Under the pieces are notes generated by a model. That model saw only the letters and a program-made list of their open reading frames with translations, ran no database searches and was not told the origin of the DNA. A program made the translations under genes and the position numbers. Below, piece after piece: positions 1-8,493 of a DNA stretch of 64,000 nt (its first letter is position 1; every line of letters begins with the position of its first letter). The DNA comes from Novosphingobium flavum (GTDB taxonomy: Bacteria > Pseudomonadota > Alphaproteobacteria > Sphingomonadales > Sphingomonadaceae), in contig NZ_JACLAW010000006.1 in assembly GCF_014230315.1 (NCBI RefSeq), positions 186,001 to 250,000 of the forward strand, written 5' to 3'.

Positions 1-127
1 GCAAAAAGAACGCCAGCGCAAATCCGAGGAACAGGTGGTCGCGGGTGGTACGCCAGAAGCGCAGGAAGAACAGCGCGCAAATCGCGAACCCCATCGTGAT
101 CGTGCCGGCCAGAAAGGAGTTCAGCAT
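1..127 (-). CDS. DUF5985-like small membrane protein, 3' end outside window
   Basis: The reverse strand from an ATG at 127 reads MLNSFLAGTITMGFAICALF and continues as a hydrophobic helix, a basic WRTTRDH loop and a second helix before running off the window. Length, hydrophobicity and the RxTRD loop match the first gene of the paired DUF5985 membrane proteins common in sphingomonads. The ATG overlaps the stop of the next upstream gene by one base (TGATG), so the two are translationally coupled. No function is known; two or three inner-membrane helices are expected. Confidence 0.6.
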   Translation of the reverse strand, partial: MLNSFLAGTITMGFAICALFFLRFWRTTRDHLFLGFALAFFL

Positions 128-402
128 CAGCGTTCCAGGTCCCAGATAAAGCCGAAGATCAACGTGCTGACCGCGGCGATCGAGAGCAGATGGCGAGGCA
201 GGGTGAGTGTCACGGCATCCGGGAGAAGCACCAGGTCGATCACGACAACCAGATTGTTGAGAGCGAGGAACGCGAAGCAGATCGCGCTCCATAGCAGCAC
301 TCTGGCAGTGGTTCGGCGGAAGGCGCGCCCGAGCAAGCCCGCGCAGATTGCGCTCGTGATGAAACAAAGCAGGTAGACGATCGTGGGAAAAAGCTCGTCC
401 AT
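127..402 (-). CDS. DUF5985 family small inner-membrane protein
   Basis: This 91-residue protein has three hydrophobic segments (about residues 5-25, 33-57 and 67-87) separated by short basic or acidic loops, ending in FGFIWDLER. The pattern is that of the DUF5985 family, proteins of about 90 residues with no assigned activity. It sits between a winged-helix-like gene, whose stop abuts its start (stop 403-405, start 402), and a second DUF5985 gene that overlaps its stop. The three genes are therefore one short operon. Function is unknown. Confidence 0.75.
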   Translation of the reverse strand: MDELFPTIVYLLCFITSAICAGLLGRAFRRTTARVLLWSAICFAFLALNNLVVVIDLVLLPDAVTLTLPRHLLSIAAVSTLIFGFIWDLER

Positions 403-777
403 CTACTGATCCTTGAGCCGGAACGCGTTGGCGAAGGCGGCAATGCCCGGGTTGGCGGCCGCAACGATCTGCCGTCGCACTGAGCTGGGAGATTTTTGAT
501 AAAGCTGCTCACAAGCTTCAACGAGAGTGTCCAACTCTGCATTTGCGGGGGCGTATTGCACGCGACCGGCCTCGTCGCGGATCAGCAGGCCGGCTGCGAT
601 AAGGTTGGAAAAGCTCTGCTCCACCACCAAGCTGCTCGCGCGTAGGGCCTCAACGAGTGCCTGTGCCGAAACCCAGCGGTCCCGTTGTGCCCTCAGATGA
701 CATAGAACTTCTAGCGCCCAAACGGAACGAAAACTGGCGGCGATAAATGTCTGAACGTCCTGCGCGGGGATAGACAC
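403..777 (-). CDS. small winged-helix-like hypothetical protein
   Basis: From a GTG at 777 the frame encodes 124 residues. The centre (VWALEVLCHLRA, then VSAQALVEALRAS, then SFSNLIAAGLLI) reads as three helices followed by a short wing (RDEAGRVQYAP), the pattern of a winged-helix domain. A longer start at 855 is possible, but its first 26 residues are Arg/Ala-rich and look like read-through of upstream DNA. The gene is directly upstream of the two DUF5985 genes and probably regulates or works with them. Fold assignment is by eye only. Confidence 0.55.
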   Translation of the reverse strand: MSIPAQDVQTFIAASFRSVWALEVLCHLRAQRDRWVSAQALVEALRASSLVVEQSFSNLIAAGLLIRDEAGRVQYAPANAELDTLVEACEQLYQKSPSSVRRQIVAAANPGIAAFANAFRLKDQ

Positions 778-1120
778 CTCGCCGCGTGCTCCTCTTTGCC
801 TGCCGGTTGCCCGACTCTGGGCGGCGAATCGAAATGCGTCAACCCGCCCGCTCATTTCAGGACATGGCAGATAGATCCGGAGAAGGGCTCAGCGCTTGGG
901 GCGCGTCGTCCTCCGGGATCATGCCGCCGGAATTGGACATCTTTCGACGGGAACTCCCCTCGGGGGTGAGTGGCCAGCCCGCCCTGATCGAACGAGGTGG
1001 CAACTTGTTGGCGTCATGATGGCACATCTTTCCAGTTGCGATGGCTCGCGAATGTAGGCTCAGTGGCGCGCCATCTGCGATCCGTTGCCTCCTTGACCCG
1101 GCTACCCTAAGCGACCCGCC
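778..1120. other. intergenic region, divergent promoters expected
   Basis: About 340 bases separate the reverse-strand winged-helix gene from the forward-strand ClC gene. I see no convincing coding region, RNA gene or repeat here; promoters for both directions must lie in it, but no clear -35/-10 pair stands out. Confidence 0.4.
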
Positions 1121-2419
1121 ATGGATTTGTTCGAAAAATGCTGGCCGCAGAACTATCGGCTGGATCCCACCGCTCTATTGCGCCGGGCTGCAGCGGTAAT
1201 CGGGGCGGTGCTGCTCGGACTTGTCGCGATTGCGTTCGCAAAGAGCGGCGAAGCCGCGCAGCAGATATTTGATCGCGCGTTTGCCGCCTCACCTTGGCTC
1301 GCCGCTGCCGGAACACCTGTTGTGTTCGTCGCGGTGGTTGGGATTACGCGGCATTGGTTTCCAGACGCGCGCGGATCAGGAATTCCACAGGTCATGGCGG
1401 CAGGACACAATCCGGCTGTCAGCGCGCAGGGGACGTTGATTTCGCTGCGTACCGCTTCGGCCAAGTTCATTGGCACGCTGGCAATGTTGCTGGGCGGCGG
1501 TGCCGTCGGACGTGAGGGCCCCACCGTGCAGATCAGCGCCGCGCTGATGGTTGCAGTGCATCGCTGGCTGCGGGTTCCGATCAATGCCGGCGTGATCATC
1601 GCGGGTGGTGCGGCCGGCGTTGCAGCTGCCTTTAACACGCCCTTGGCCGGGGTAGCCTTCGCGATCGAAGAACTGGCCGCCGCGTTCGAACAGAAAGTCG
1701 CGGTTCTGGTCATGGCTGCGGTAATGATCTCGGGGCTCGTCAGCCTCGGGATTGCGGGCGACTATGTTTACTTCGGCGCCGTGACCCGGCACCTCGCTAT
1801 CCGCGACATCCTGGTCCTCGCACCTGTCATGGGCGTGCTGGGAGGGCTGGCAGGTGGCACGTTCGCGCGCCTTCTCGTGGCGATGGCAACTTCGACTAGC
1901 CGCCCGTTTGTGTTCGCCCGTTCACATCCTCTGGCCCTTGCATTTGCTTGCGGCCTTCTGGTGGCGGCTGCCGGCCTTGCCAGTGGCGGGGCGAGCTGGG
2001 GCACCGGATATGAAACAACCCGGCAGTTGCTGAGCGGAGGGGAAGCATCTCTGGCGTTTGGTCCGGCAAAGTTTGTCGCTTCCCTTGCGACCGCGCTGAG
2101 CGGTGCACCAGGCGGTATCTTCGCGCCTTCGTTGTCAGTGGGGGCTGGGCTTGGCCAGATCGTGGCTTTCTTTGCGAAAGGTGAACCTTCCGGGGCGCTC
2201 GTCCTGCTTGGCGTGGCGGCCTATTTTACCGGCGTAGTCAGGGCACCGCTGACCGCTGTCATCATCGTCATGGAGATGACGGCCGACCGTTCAATGATCA
2301 TCCCCCTGTTCATCACGGCAATCATTGCCGATTGGGTGAGCAGCAAGGTTTGCCACGCCAAGCTTTACCATGTGCTCTCGCAAGGATTTCGAGCAGGTTC
2401 GGCGGACAAGGGGACTTAA
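1121..2419 (+). CDS. ClC-family chloride channel / Cl-/H+ antiporter
   Basis: The 432-residue integral membrane protein shows all three ClC selectivity-filter signatures in order: GSGIPQV near residue 86, GREGPTVQ near residue 127 (with the gating glutamate) and GGIFAPSLSVGAGLG near residue 330. It has the typical number of hydrophobic helices for a prokaryotic ClC and no C-terminal CBS domains. The inner membrane is the expected site, where such proteins exchange chloride for protons and help in acid or osmotic stress. It faces the OxyR-like gene convergently with a 27-base gap. The retained gating glutamate favours an antiporter over a channel; whether chloride is the true ion cannot be read from sequence. 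Confidence 0.9.
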   Translation: MDLFEKCWPQNYRLDPTALLRRAAAVIGAVLLGLVAIAFAKSGEAAQQIFDRAFAASPWLAAAGTPVVFVAVVGITRHWFPDARGSGIPQVMAAGHNPAVSAQGTLISLRTASAKFIGTLAMLLGGGAVGREGPTVQISAALMVAVHRWLRVPINAGVIIAGGAAGVAAAFNTPLAGVAFAIEELAAAFEQKVAVLVMAAVMISGLVSLGIAGDYVYFGAVTRHLAIRDILVLAPVMGVLGGLAGGTFARLLVAMATSTSRPFVFARSHPLALAFACGLLVAAAGLASGGASWGTGYETTRQLLSGGEASLAFGPAKFVASLATALSGAPGGIFAPSLSVGAGLGQIVAFFAKGEPSGALVLLGVAAYFTGVVRAPLTAVIIVMEMTADRSMIIPLFITAIIADWVSSKVCHAKLYHVLSQGFRAGSADKGT

Positions 2420-2446
2420 CGTTAGCCAGATGGCCCAGGCTGTCCG

Positions 2447-3385
2447 CTAAACTCGCAACGTTGGGGCAACGATCGATTGCGGAGCCTTGAGAAGCAACGA
2501 CGCTTCGCGATCGATTACCTCGGCAATTTTGCGATAATTCTCACTGTAAACAGAATTCCTGCGCCACAGCGCGGCGACCGATCTCGACCCTGACCAGTCC
2601 ATTATCTCAAGCGGAGCGACCACGTTTTTTCCGCCAACGTCGGACCTAAGGTATAGCTCAGGCAAGATGGCCAACCCGAGGCCGGATGCACACATTTGGC
2701 ACAGACTGTCGAGGCTGGTTCCTTCGTAGTTGCTGAGCAATTCCAATCCGAGTTCAGCGCAGATATCCTGGGTCTGCTGATGAAACGGATAGCGCGGATC
2801 AATGCTGAGCACCTGGCTGCCTCGCAGGTCCGCACGGGTCAATTCGGGAAGCCGGCTCAGTCGGTGCTCCGGCGGGGCGACAAGATACAATTGCTCATGG
2901 AACAGAGGCTCGACGTGGAGGTCGTTTCCGACAGTTGCCACTGGGGTCAGCATCATGTCGAGTGTCCCGCGGCGTAGTTCCTGGGCCTGCTCACTCGGAA
3001 TGCCTTCTCGGATATGCAGTCTCAGTTCGGGCATCGCCTGTTTGAGCACCCCAACGATGCCAGGCAGCAGATAGGGACCGATGGTAGGTGATATGCCGAG
3101 GCTGATCGTTCCGACCAGATCGCCCACGCCCCGCCGGGCGCATGCCTCGAGGTCATTTGCATCGAGCAGGAGTTGACGCGCGCGGGAGACGATTTCCCGT
3201 CCGATCGGCGTCAGGTGAACGGGTCCATTGCCGCGTTCGACCAGTTTGACCCCCAACTGATCCTCCAGCTTTTGCAGTTGCAGGCTCAGTGTCGGCTGCG
3301 AAACATTGAGGTAGCTTGCCGCACGGCGAAAATGCCGTTGGTCGGCAACCGTCACGAGATATTGCAACTGGCGGAACGACAGCAT
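2447..3385 (-). CDS. OxyR-like LysR-family regulator lacking the peroxidatic cysteine
   Basis: Residues 1-60 form a LysR winged helix (FRQLQYLVTVADQRHFRRAA, then VSQPTLSLQLQKLE), very close to OxyR. Residues 90-300 form the substrate-binding domain, including IGPYLLPGI and TSLDSLCQMCASGLGLAILP, also OxyR-like. Aligned by eye to E. coli OxyR, the resolving Cys208 is kept (Cys209 here) but the peroxide-sensing Cys199 falls on Pro200. The protein therefore probably does not sense peroxide by the classical disulfide. An OxyR-type site lies just upstream of its start, pointing to autoregulation. It could be an OxyR paralogue with another signal or another thiol pair (Cys234/Cys237 region). Confidence 0.8.
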   Translation of the reverse strand: MLSFRQLQYLVTVADQRHFRRAASYLNVSQPTLSLQLQKLEDQLGVKLVERGNGPVHLTPIGREIVSRARQLLLDANDLEACARRGVGDLVGTISLGISPTIGPYLLPGIVGVLKQAMPELRLHIREGIPSEQAQELRRGTLDMMLTPVATVGNDLHVEPLFHEQLYLVAPPEHRLSRLPELTRADLRGSQVLSIDPRYPFHQQTQDICAELGLELLSNYEGTSLDSLCQMCASGLGLAILPELYLRSDVGGKNVVAPLEIMDWSGSRSVAALWRRNSVYSENYRKIAEVIDREASLLLKAPQSIVAPTLRV

Positions 3386-3395
3386 CAGACCTCCG

Positions 3396-3410
3396 ATAGA
3401 TTTAATCTAT
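3396..3410. promoter_or_regulatory. OxyR-type operator half (ATAG-N7-CTAT)
   Basis: The sequence ATAGATTTAATCTAT matches the published OxyR half-motif ATAGxTxxxAxCTAT at every defined base and is nearly palindromic. It ends 11 bases upstream of the OxyR-like start, in the divergent region toward 3594. A second half-motif expected seven bases further on is only weakly present (TAGG, later CTAT at about 3439), so binding may involve a partial site. Confidence 0.6.
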
Positions 3411-3593
3411 CAAATTCTAGGTATCGTTTCAATTGGACCTATCGCGAAGGCTCGGGCATCCCGGAAAGCATGCAAGCGACGCCGCCCCTCCGGAATTCCT
3501 CGCACGCGCGCAGCCGTGAGGGCGCGTCGACGCAGGCCGGTCGAGCGGCTTCGCCCAGCCCGTCATGAAGTGAAGGTGATCCAGGCAAAACCG

Positions 3594-3821
3594 ATGCCGA
3601 TTTTCCAGCTTGTCATGCATTCAGCGGGGTTTTCCGAACCCGAGATTTTGCAGTTTATCGCCGCGGATGTGGCGGGAGCCCTGGATTACTCCAATCAGCA
3701 TGCGTCCCCCTTTCCTGCAGAACTGTGGGAGGAAGGCCGCAGGGTTTGCGGCCTCACGTACTCGGAACGGATGGGCACATGGGTCATCGCCAATCGAGGC
3801 TCGGAGTTGGCCCGACATTAA
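3594..3821 (+). CDS. small hypothetical protein, possibly OxyR-linked
   Basis: From the ATG at 3594 the frame gives 75 residues starting MPIFQLVMHSAGFSEPEILQ and continuing with an acidic helical stretch and a conserved-looking WEEGRRVCGLTYSERMGTW ending. The composition is that of a folded small protein and unlike the Arg-rich upstream extension of the same frame. It is divergent from the OxyR-like gene and could share its operator. I do not recognise a family with a known role. Confidence 0.45.
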   Translation: MPIFQLVMHSAGFSEPEILQFIAADVAGALDYSNQHASPFPAELWEEGRRVCGLTYSERMGTWVIANRGSELARH

Positions 3822-3921
3822 TGATCCAGGCAGCACGCCAGGTTCCCGCCCGCCGGAAACCGAAAACTCTGATGGGCACCTGCAGCAAGGCGTGCGTGCA
3901 CCAGGCAACAGGAGAAAGAAA

Positions 3922-4455
3922 TTGAAACTGTTCAGTATTTTTGCCGCTGCAACGTTCGTCCTCATCGCTCCCGGTGCGGCCACGGCCCAAACGGCGCCGA
4001 CTGCCGCATCGGCTGACCTCAAGATTGGGGCCGTCATCTACGGTCCGCAAGGAAGCGAGGTCGGCAAGATCGACAGCGTGGCAAGCGACACGATCGTGAT
4101 TGACACGGGAACGCACAAGGCCACGCTTCCCCGAAGCGCACTTGGTTCCAGCGCCAAGGGGCCGACCGTTTCGGTGACCAAGGCCCAGATTGACGCCCAG
4201 ATCCAGGCCGCCCTCGACAAGGCCGACGCCGAACTGAGTGCCGCGCTCGTGCCTGGTGCCGAGGTTCGGGGCAAGTCAGGCGCACTGATCGGAACCATCA
4301 AGGAATTGAACGGCGACCAAGTCGTTGTTGATCGCGCTTCCGGTCCCGTCGGCCTGCCGAAGCGAGCCTTTGCCAAAGGCCCGCAGGGCCTGGTCATTTC
4401 GCTGACCGCCGCCGAACTGGACGTTGCCGCGAAAGCCGCCACGCCTCAATCGTGA
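3922..4455 (+). CDS. exported protein with two PRC-barrel-like repeats
   Basis: A TTG start at 3922 is favoured because AGGAG lies seven bases upstream (3910-3914) and the product then begins with a clean signal peptide (MKLFSIFAAATFVLIAPGAA, cleavage after ATA). The 177-residue precursor contains two related segments: GAVIYGPQGSEVGKIDSV with VIDTGTHKATLPRSAL, and GAEVRGKSGALIGTIKEL with VVDRASGPVGLPKRAF. They look like duplicated PRC-barrel-type beta units, joined by an acidic helix. It is probably periplasmic. It lies 49 bases before otsB and may be its first co-transcribed gene. Function is unknown. Confidence 0.65.
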   Translation: MKLFSIFAAATFVLIAPGAATAQTAPTAASADLKIGAVIYGPQGSEVGKIDSVASDTIVIDTGTHKATLPRSALGSSAKGPTVSVTKAQIDAQIQAALDKADAELSAALVPGAEVRGKSGALIGTIKELNGDQVVVDRASGPVGLPKRAFAKGPQGLVISLTAAELDVAAKAATPQS

Positions 4456-4504
4456 TCAAGTGGGCGAAGGTCCACTCATCCACTACAGGAGATCTTCAAT
4501 CGGT

Positions 4505-5248
4505 TTGAACTGTACCCAGCGCCACGCCCCGCCCACTGATCTGCTCGACGAGGCTACGCTCTTCCTCGATCTGGACGGTACCCTGCTCGAACTCGTTGAC
4601 CGCCCAGATGCTGTCCGCGTCGATGACAGGCTGCGGGAACTCCTCGTCAGGCTCAAGCAGAAGCTGAAGGGGCGCCTGGCCATCATCAGCGGCCGATCAC
4701 TGCAGCAGCTTGACGAGATCTTCGGCGAATTTGCAGCCGACCTGGCCATTTCGGGCAGCCATGGATGCGAGCATCGCTGGAATGGCATCCTTGCGCGGCC
4801 AAACCGCCCCCCCGCTCTCGACGAGGCCGCCGACCGGCTGCGCCTTTTTGCGCAAGGTCGCCACGGCCTTATTGTCGAAGAAAAGAGTTTCGGCGTTGCC
4901 CTGCATTACCGAATGGTCCCGGGCGAGGCCGCCGAAGCGCAGGCGGTCGCAATCGCGCTGTCGGCCGAACTGGAACTCGGCCTCCAGCATGGCAAGATGA
5001 TGGTCGAGTTGCGTGTGGCCGGCGGTGACAAGGGGCTGGCAATTCAGCGTCTCATGGACCGCTCGCCAATGAAGGGGACCAAGCCCGTTTTCGCGGGCGA
5101 CGACGTCACTGATGAACCTGGCTTCGTGATGGCGCGCGCTCTCGGCGGCCACGCGATCCTGATTGGCCAGCCCCGACCCAGCGCCTCAGATTTTGCGCTC
5201 CCCTCGCCGATGGCTTTGCGCGCATGGCTGGAGGAGACGTTGCGATGA
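4505..5248 (+). CDS. otsB: trehalose-6-phosphate phosphatase
   Basis: This HAD-superfamily phosphatase removes phosphate from trehalose 6-phosphate to give trehalose in the cytoplasm. Motif I is LFLDLDGTLLEL near residue 18 (two catalytic aspartates), motif II is IISGRS, and motif IV is FAGDDVTDEPGF. Length (247 residues) is normal for OtsB. No ATG fits the N-terminus; a TTG at 4505 preceded by AGGAG (4487-4491) gives the expected length, with a somewhat long 13-base spacing. The stop overlaps the ATG of the GH15 gene (ATGA), so otsB, GH15 and otsA form one operon. Confidence 0.9.
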   Translation: MNCTQRHAPPTDLLDEATLFLDLDGTLLELVDRPDAVRVDDRLRELLVRLKQKLKGRLAIISGRSLQQLDEIFGEFAADLAISGSHGCEHRWNGILARPNRPPALDEAADRLRLFAQGRHGLIVEEKSFGVALHYRMVPGEAAEAQAVAIALSAELELGLQHGKMMVELRVAGGDKGLAIQRLMDRSPMKGTKPVFAGDDVTDEPGFVMARALGGHAILIGQPRPSASDFALPSPMALRAWLEETLR

Positions 5249-7029
5249 AAGCCACGCTCGATCTCTGGCCCATCGGCAACTGCCAGGTTTCGGCCTTGGT
5301 CGACACGGGTGGACGCATGGTCTGGGCCTGTGTCCCCCGGGTCGACGGCGACCCGCTGTTTTCCGCGCTGCTCGGCGGCGAGGAGCCGGAATCGGGGTTC
5401 TGGGCAATCGACCTCGAGGACTGCATCGAGACCAGCCAGGCCTATTTGCGCAACACGCCGATCCTGGTCACACGCCATCGCGACGCCAGCGGCGGTGAGA
5501 TCGAGATCCTCGACTTTTGCCCCTATTACAGGCGCCTAAGCCGCAGCTATCGGCCGGTTGCCTTTGCACGGATCGTGCGTCCGGTTTCTGGTTCTCCGCG
5601 CATCCGCGTCCGCCTGCGCCCCAGTTGCGACTGGGGAGGCACTTGCGGCTTCCGCATCGGCGGCTCGAACCACATCCGTTACTTGTCAGGCGCGATGACC
5701 ATGCGGCTGACGACCACCGCTCCCATCGGGCTTGTCGCCGAAGAGCGCCCGTTCCGCGTCGAGCGAGCACTCCATTTCTTCCTCGGCCCCGACGAGAGCT
5801 TCGTCGGCGAGATCGCGGCGACGCTTGACCAGATGGTGGTAGCCACAACCACCGAATGGCAGGAATGGGTGCGCGGTCTTGCCACTCCGGTGGAATGGCA
5901 GGACGTCGTCATTCGCTCGGCCATCACCCTGAAGCTGTGCCAACACGAAGAAACAGGCGCGATCGTTGCCGCCCTGACCACCTCGATCCCCGAACATGCT
6001 GGTTCGCAGCGTAACTGGGACTATCGCTACTGCTGGATTCGAGATGCCTACTACACGGTCCAGGCCCTCAACCGTCTCGGCGCACTGGACGTCCTCGAAA
6101 GCTACCTAGCCTATCTGCGCAATATCGTTGACGACGCCCGGGGCGGCCATGTCCAGCCGCTTTACGGCGTTCTGGGTGAACCGACCCTCCACGAAGCCGT
6201 TGCAACCAGTCTCGCGGGATACCGCGGCATGGGTCCCGTCCGGGTGGGTAACGCCGCCTATTCACAGGTCCAGCACGATGCCTACGGCCAGATCGTTCTG
6301 TCCAACACTCACGCCTTCATCGACCAGCGCCTTCTGCGCATGTCGGGGCCGACCGACTTCGAGGCGATGGAGAAAGTCGGAGAGCGAGCCTGGGCCCTGC
6401 ATGACCAGGCCGATGCGGGCCTTTGGGAATTGCGCACCCGCCAGTCTGTCCATACATATTCGGTAGCCATGTGCTGGGCGGCTTGCGACCGGCTGGCCAA
6501 TGCCGCCGAAGCGCTCGGGCTGAGCGAGCGCAAGGCGGTCTGGGCCGAGCGGGCCGACCGGATCCGCGCAAGGATTGAGACAACGGCCTGGCGTCCCGAC
6601 ACGCAGCGCATGTCGGCGACATTTTCGGGAGACGACCTCGACGCCAGCGTACTCCAATTGCTGGACCTGCGTTTTCTGGCCCCGGACGACCCGCGCTTCA
6701 TCAGCACCCTTGCCGCGATAGAGGCAGGCCTGCGCCGCGGTTCGCACATGTTGCGCTATGCCATCGAGGACGATTTCGGCCTGCCCGAGACTGCCTTCAA
6801 CGTCTGTACCTTCTGGCTGATCGAGGCGCTTTACCTGACCGGCCGCACCGCCGAGGCCCGCGCGCTCTACGAGGAAATGCTCAGCCGGCGCACCCAGGCC
6901 GGCCTGCTCTCGGAAGACATCGACCCGGTCAGCGGTGAACTCTGGGGCAATTACCCGCAAACCTACTCACTCGTCGGCTTGATCAACTGCGCCGTCCTGT
7001 TGAGCAAGCCCTGGAACAGCGTGCGATGA
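5245..7029 (+). CDS. glycoside hydrolase family 15 protein, candidate trehalase
   Basis: The 594-residue protein has the GH15 layout: an N-terminal beta-sandwich beginning LWPIGNCQVSALVDTGG, then an alpha/alpha toroid with NWDYRYCWIRDAYYTVQAL near residue 255 and the C-terminal SEDIDPVSGELWGNYPQT near residue 558, which carries the expected catalytic glutamate. No signal peptide is seen, so it acts in the cytoplasm. Its start overlaps the otsB stop and its stop overlaps the otsA start, so it is translated with the two trehalose-synthesis enzymes. GH15 includes glucoamylases and trehalases; this context favours trehalose or a trehalose-linked glucan as substrate, an inference only. Confidence 0.85.
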   Translation: MKATLDLWPIGNCQVSALVDTGGRMVWACVPRVDGDPLFSALLGGEEPESGFWAIDLEDCIETSQAYLRNTPILVTRHRDASGGEIEILDFCPYYRRLSRSYRPVAFARIVRPVSGSPRIRVRLRPSCDWGGTCGFRIGGSNHIRYLSGAMTMRLTTTAPIGLVAEERPFRVERALHFFLGPDESFVGEIAATLDQMVVATTTEWQEWVRGLATPVEWQDVVIRSAITLKLCQHEETGAIVAALTTSIPEHAGSQRNWDYRYCWIRDAYYTVQALNRLGALDVLESYLAYLRNIVDDARGGHVQPLYGVLGEPTLHEAVATSLAGYRGMGPVRVGNAAYSQVQHDAYGQIVLSNTHAFIDQRLLRMSGPTDFEAMEKVGERAWALHDQADAGLWELRTRQSVHTYSVAMCWAACDRLANAAEALGLSERKAVWAERADRIRARIETTAWRPDTQRMSATFSGDDLDASVLQLLDLRFLAPDDPRFISTLAAIEAGLRRGSHMLRYAIEDDFGLPETAFNVCTFWLIEALYLTGRTAEARALYEEMLSRRTQAGLLSEDIDPVSGELWGNYPQTYSLVGLINCAVLLSKPWNSVR

Positions 7030-8402
7030 GCCGATTGATCGTCATATCCAACCGCGTCAGCGCGGGCGGCGGTGCTCAAGGCGGGCTGGCCGTGGCCCTT
7101 TCCGCCGCGCTGCGCGAGCACGGCGGGATCTGGTTCGGCTGGTCGGGCAACGAAACCAGCGAGTTCACCGGGCACATAAACTTCCAGCGCGTCGACGGCG
7201 TCACCACGGCCACGGTCGACCTCGAAGAGCAGGACATCGACGAGTATTACAACGGCTACGCCAACCGTACCTTGTGGCCCCTGTTCCATTACCGCATCGA
7301 CCTCGCCGAGTACGAGCGCAGCTATGCAGAAGGCTATCAGCGCGCCAACGAGCGCTTCGCCGACACGGTCAGGCCACTGATCGAGCCCGATGATCTGGTC
7401 TGGGTGCAGGACTACCACATGTTTCCGCTCGGCAAGGAATTGCGCCGGCGCGGCATCACTAACCCGATCGGTTTCTTCCTCCACATTCCCTGGCCGCCGC
7501 GACGCCTGCTCGCCACCTTGCCGGAAGCATCGCAACTGGTCGAAGGCTTGCTCGACTATGACCTGATCGGCTTTCACACCAAGGAATGGCTGCAGTCTTT
7601 CTGCGACTATGCGCAGGAAGAACTGGGCGGGACTGTGAGCCAGGACGGCGTGCTCACCGCGCTTGGCCGCCGCGTCCGGCTGATCGCTTGCCCCGCGGGC
7701 ATCGACGCAAAGGAATTTGCCGCCCTCGCGGCGAGCCAGAAGGCGCGAGAGACCTTCGAACGGGTCCGGGAAAGCGCCGTTGGGCGCACGCTCATCGTGG
7801 GCGTTGACCGGCTCGACTATTCCAAGGGCTTGGAAGAACGCTTCCTCGGCTATGAGCGCTTCCTCACCGAGCATCCCGAAGAGCGCAAGGAAGTCGTCCT
7901 GCTCCAGATCGCCCCGCCATCACGCGGCACTGTCGATAGCTACCAGCGCATTCGCAGCGCGCTCGAAGGGCTGGCCGGCCGGATCAACGGGGCCCATGCC
8001 GGGCTGGACTGGGTTCCCATCCGCTATGTCAACCAAGGCTACCCGCGCGACATGCTGGCTGGGGTCTACCGCGCGAGCAAGATCGGTCTCGTGACCCCGC
8101 TGCGCGACGGTATGAACCTCGTCGCCAAGGAATATGTCGCCGCCCAGGATCCGGACGATCCCGGCGTCATCATCCTGTCCCGCTTTGCCGGCGCTGCCGA
8201 GCAGATGACCGACGCCTTGTTGGTCAACCCGCACAGTGCAGAAGAGATTTCCGATGCCCTGCGCCAGGCCCTCTCTATGCCGCGCCCGGAGCGGATCCGC
8301 CGCTGGGAACGGCTGATGCACGGCGTAGAGCAAAATGACATCATGTGGTGGCTACAGCGCTTTACCGATGCCCTGCGGCAAATTCCCGCCTCCGTCGATT
8401 GA
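7026..8402 (+). CDS. otsA: trehalose-6-phosphate synthase (GT20)
   Basis: This GT20 enzyme makes trehalose 6-phosphate from a nucleoside-diphosphate glucose and glucose 6-phosphate. Visible signatures are the N-terminal VISNRVSAGGGAQGGLA, VQDYHMFPLGKELR near residue 125, the phosphate-binding DRLDYSKGL near residue 260 and the C-terminal RDGMNLVAKEYVAAQ near residue 360. At 458 residues it matches OtsA. The ATG overlaps the GH15 stop (ATGA). Product and operon role (osmotic and desiccation protection) are well supported by the family; the donor nucleotide cannot be told. Confidence 0.95.
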   Translation: MSRLIVISNRVSAGGGAQGGLAVALSAALREHGGIWFGWSGNETSEFTGHINFQRVDGVTTATVDLEEQDIDEYYNGYANRTLWPLFHYRIDLAEYERSYAEGYQRANERFADTVRPLIEPDDLVWVQDYHMFPLGKELRRRGITNPIGFFLHIPWPPRRLLATLPEASQLVEGLLDYDLIGFHTKEWLQSFCDYAQEELGGTVSQDGVLTALGRRVRLIACPAGIDAKEFAALAASQKARETFERVRESAVGRTLIVGVDRLDYSKGLEERFLGYERFLTEHPEERKEVVLLQIAPPSRGTVDSYQRIRSALEGLAGRINGAHAGLDWVPIRYVNQGYPRDMLAGVYRASKIGLVTPLRDGMNLVAKEYVAAQDPDDPGVIILSRFAGAAEQMTDALLVNPHSAEEISDALRQALSMPRPERIRRWERLMHGVEQNDIMWWLQRFTDALRQIPASVD

Positions 8403-8493
8403 CCGTGAGCCCACTCGTGCATACCGCCTCCGTTTCCAGAACCGGACTGGCTTACTGCCAAGCGGCCACATTGACCTTCGGAATTCAGAATAG

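Noticed and set aside
786..1019. Forward frame of 77 codons in the intergenic region before the ClC gene
   Set aside because: No ribosome binding site or folded-protein composition; overlaps the start of the reverse winged-helix gene.
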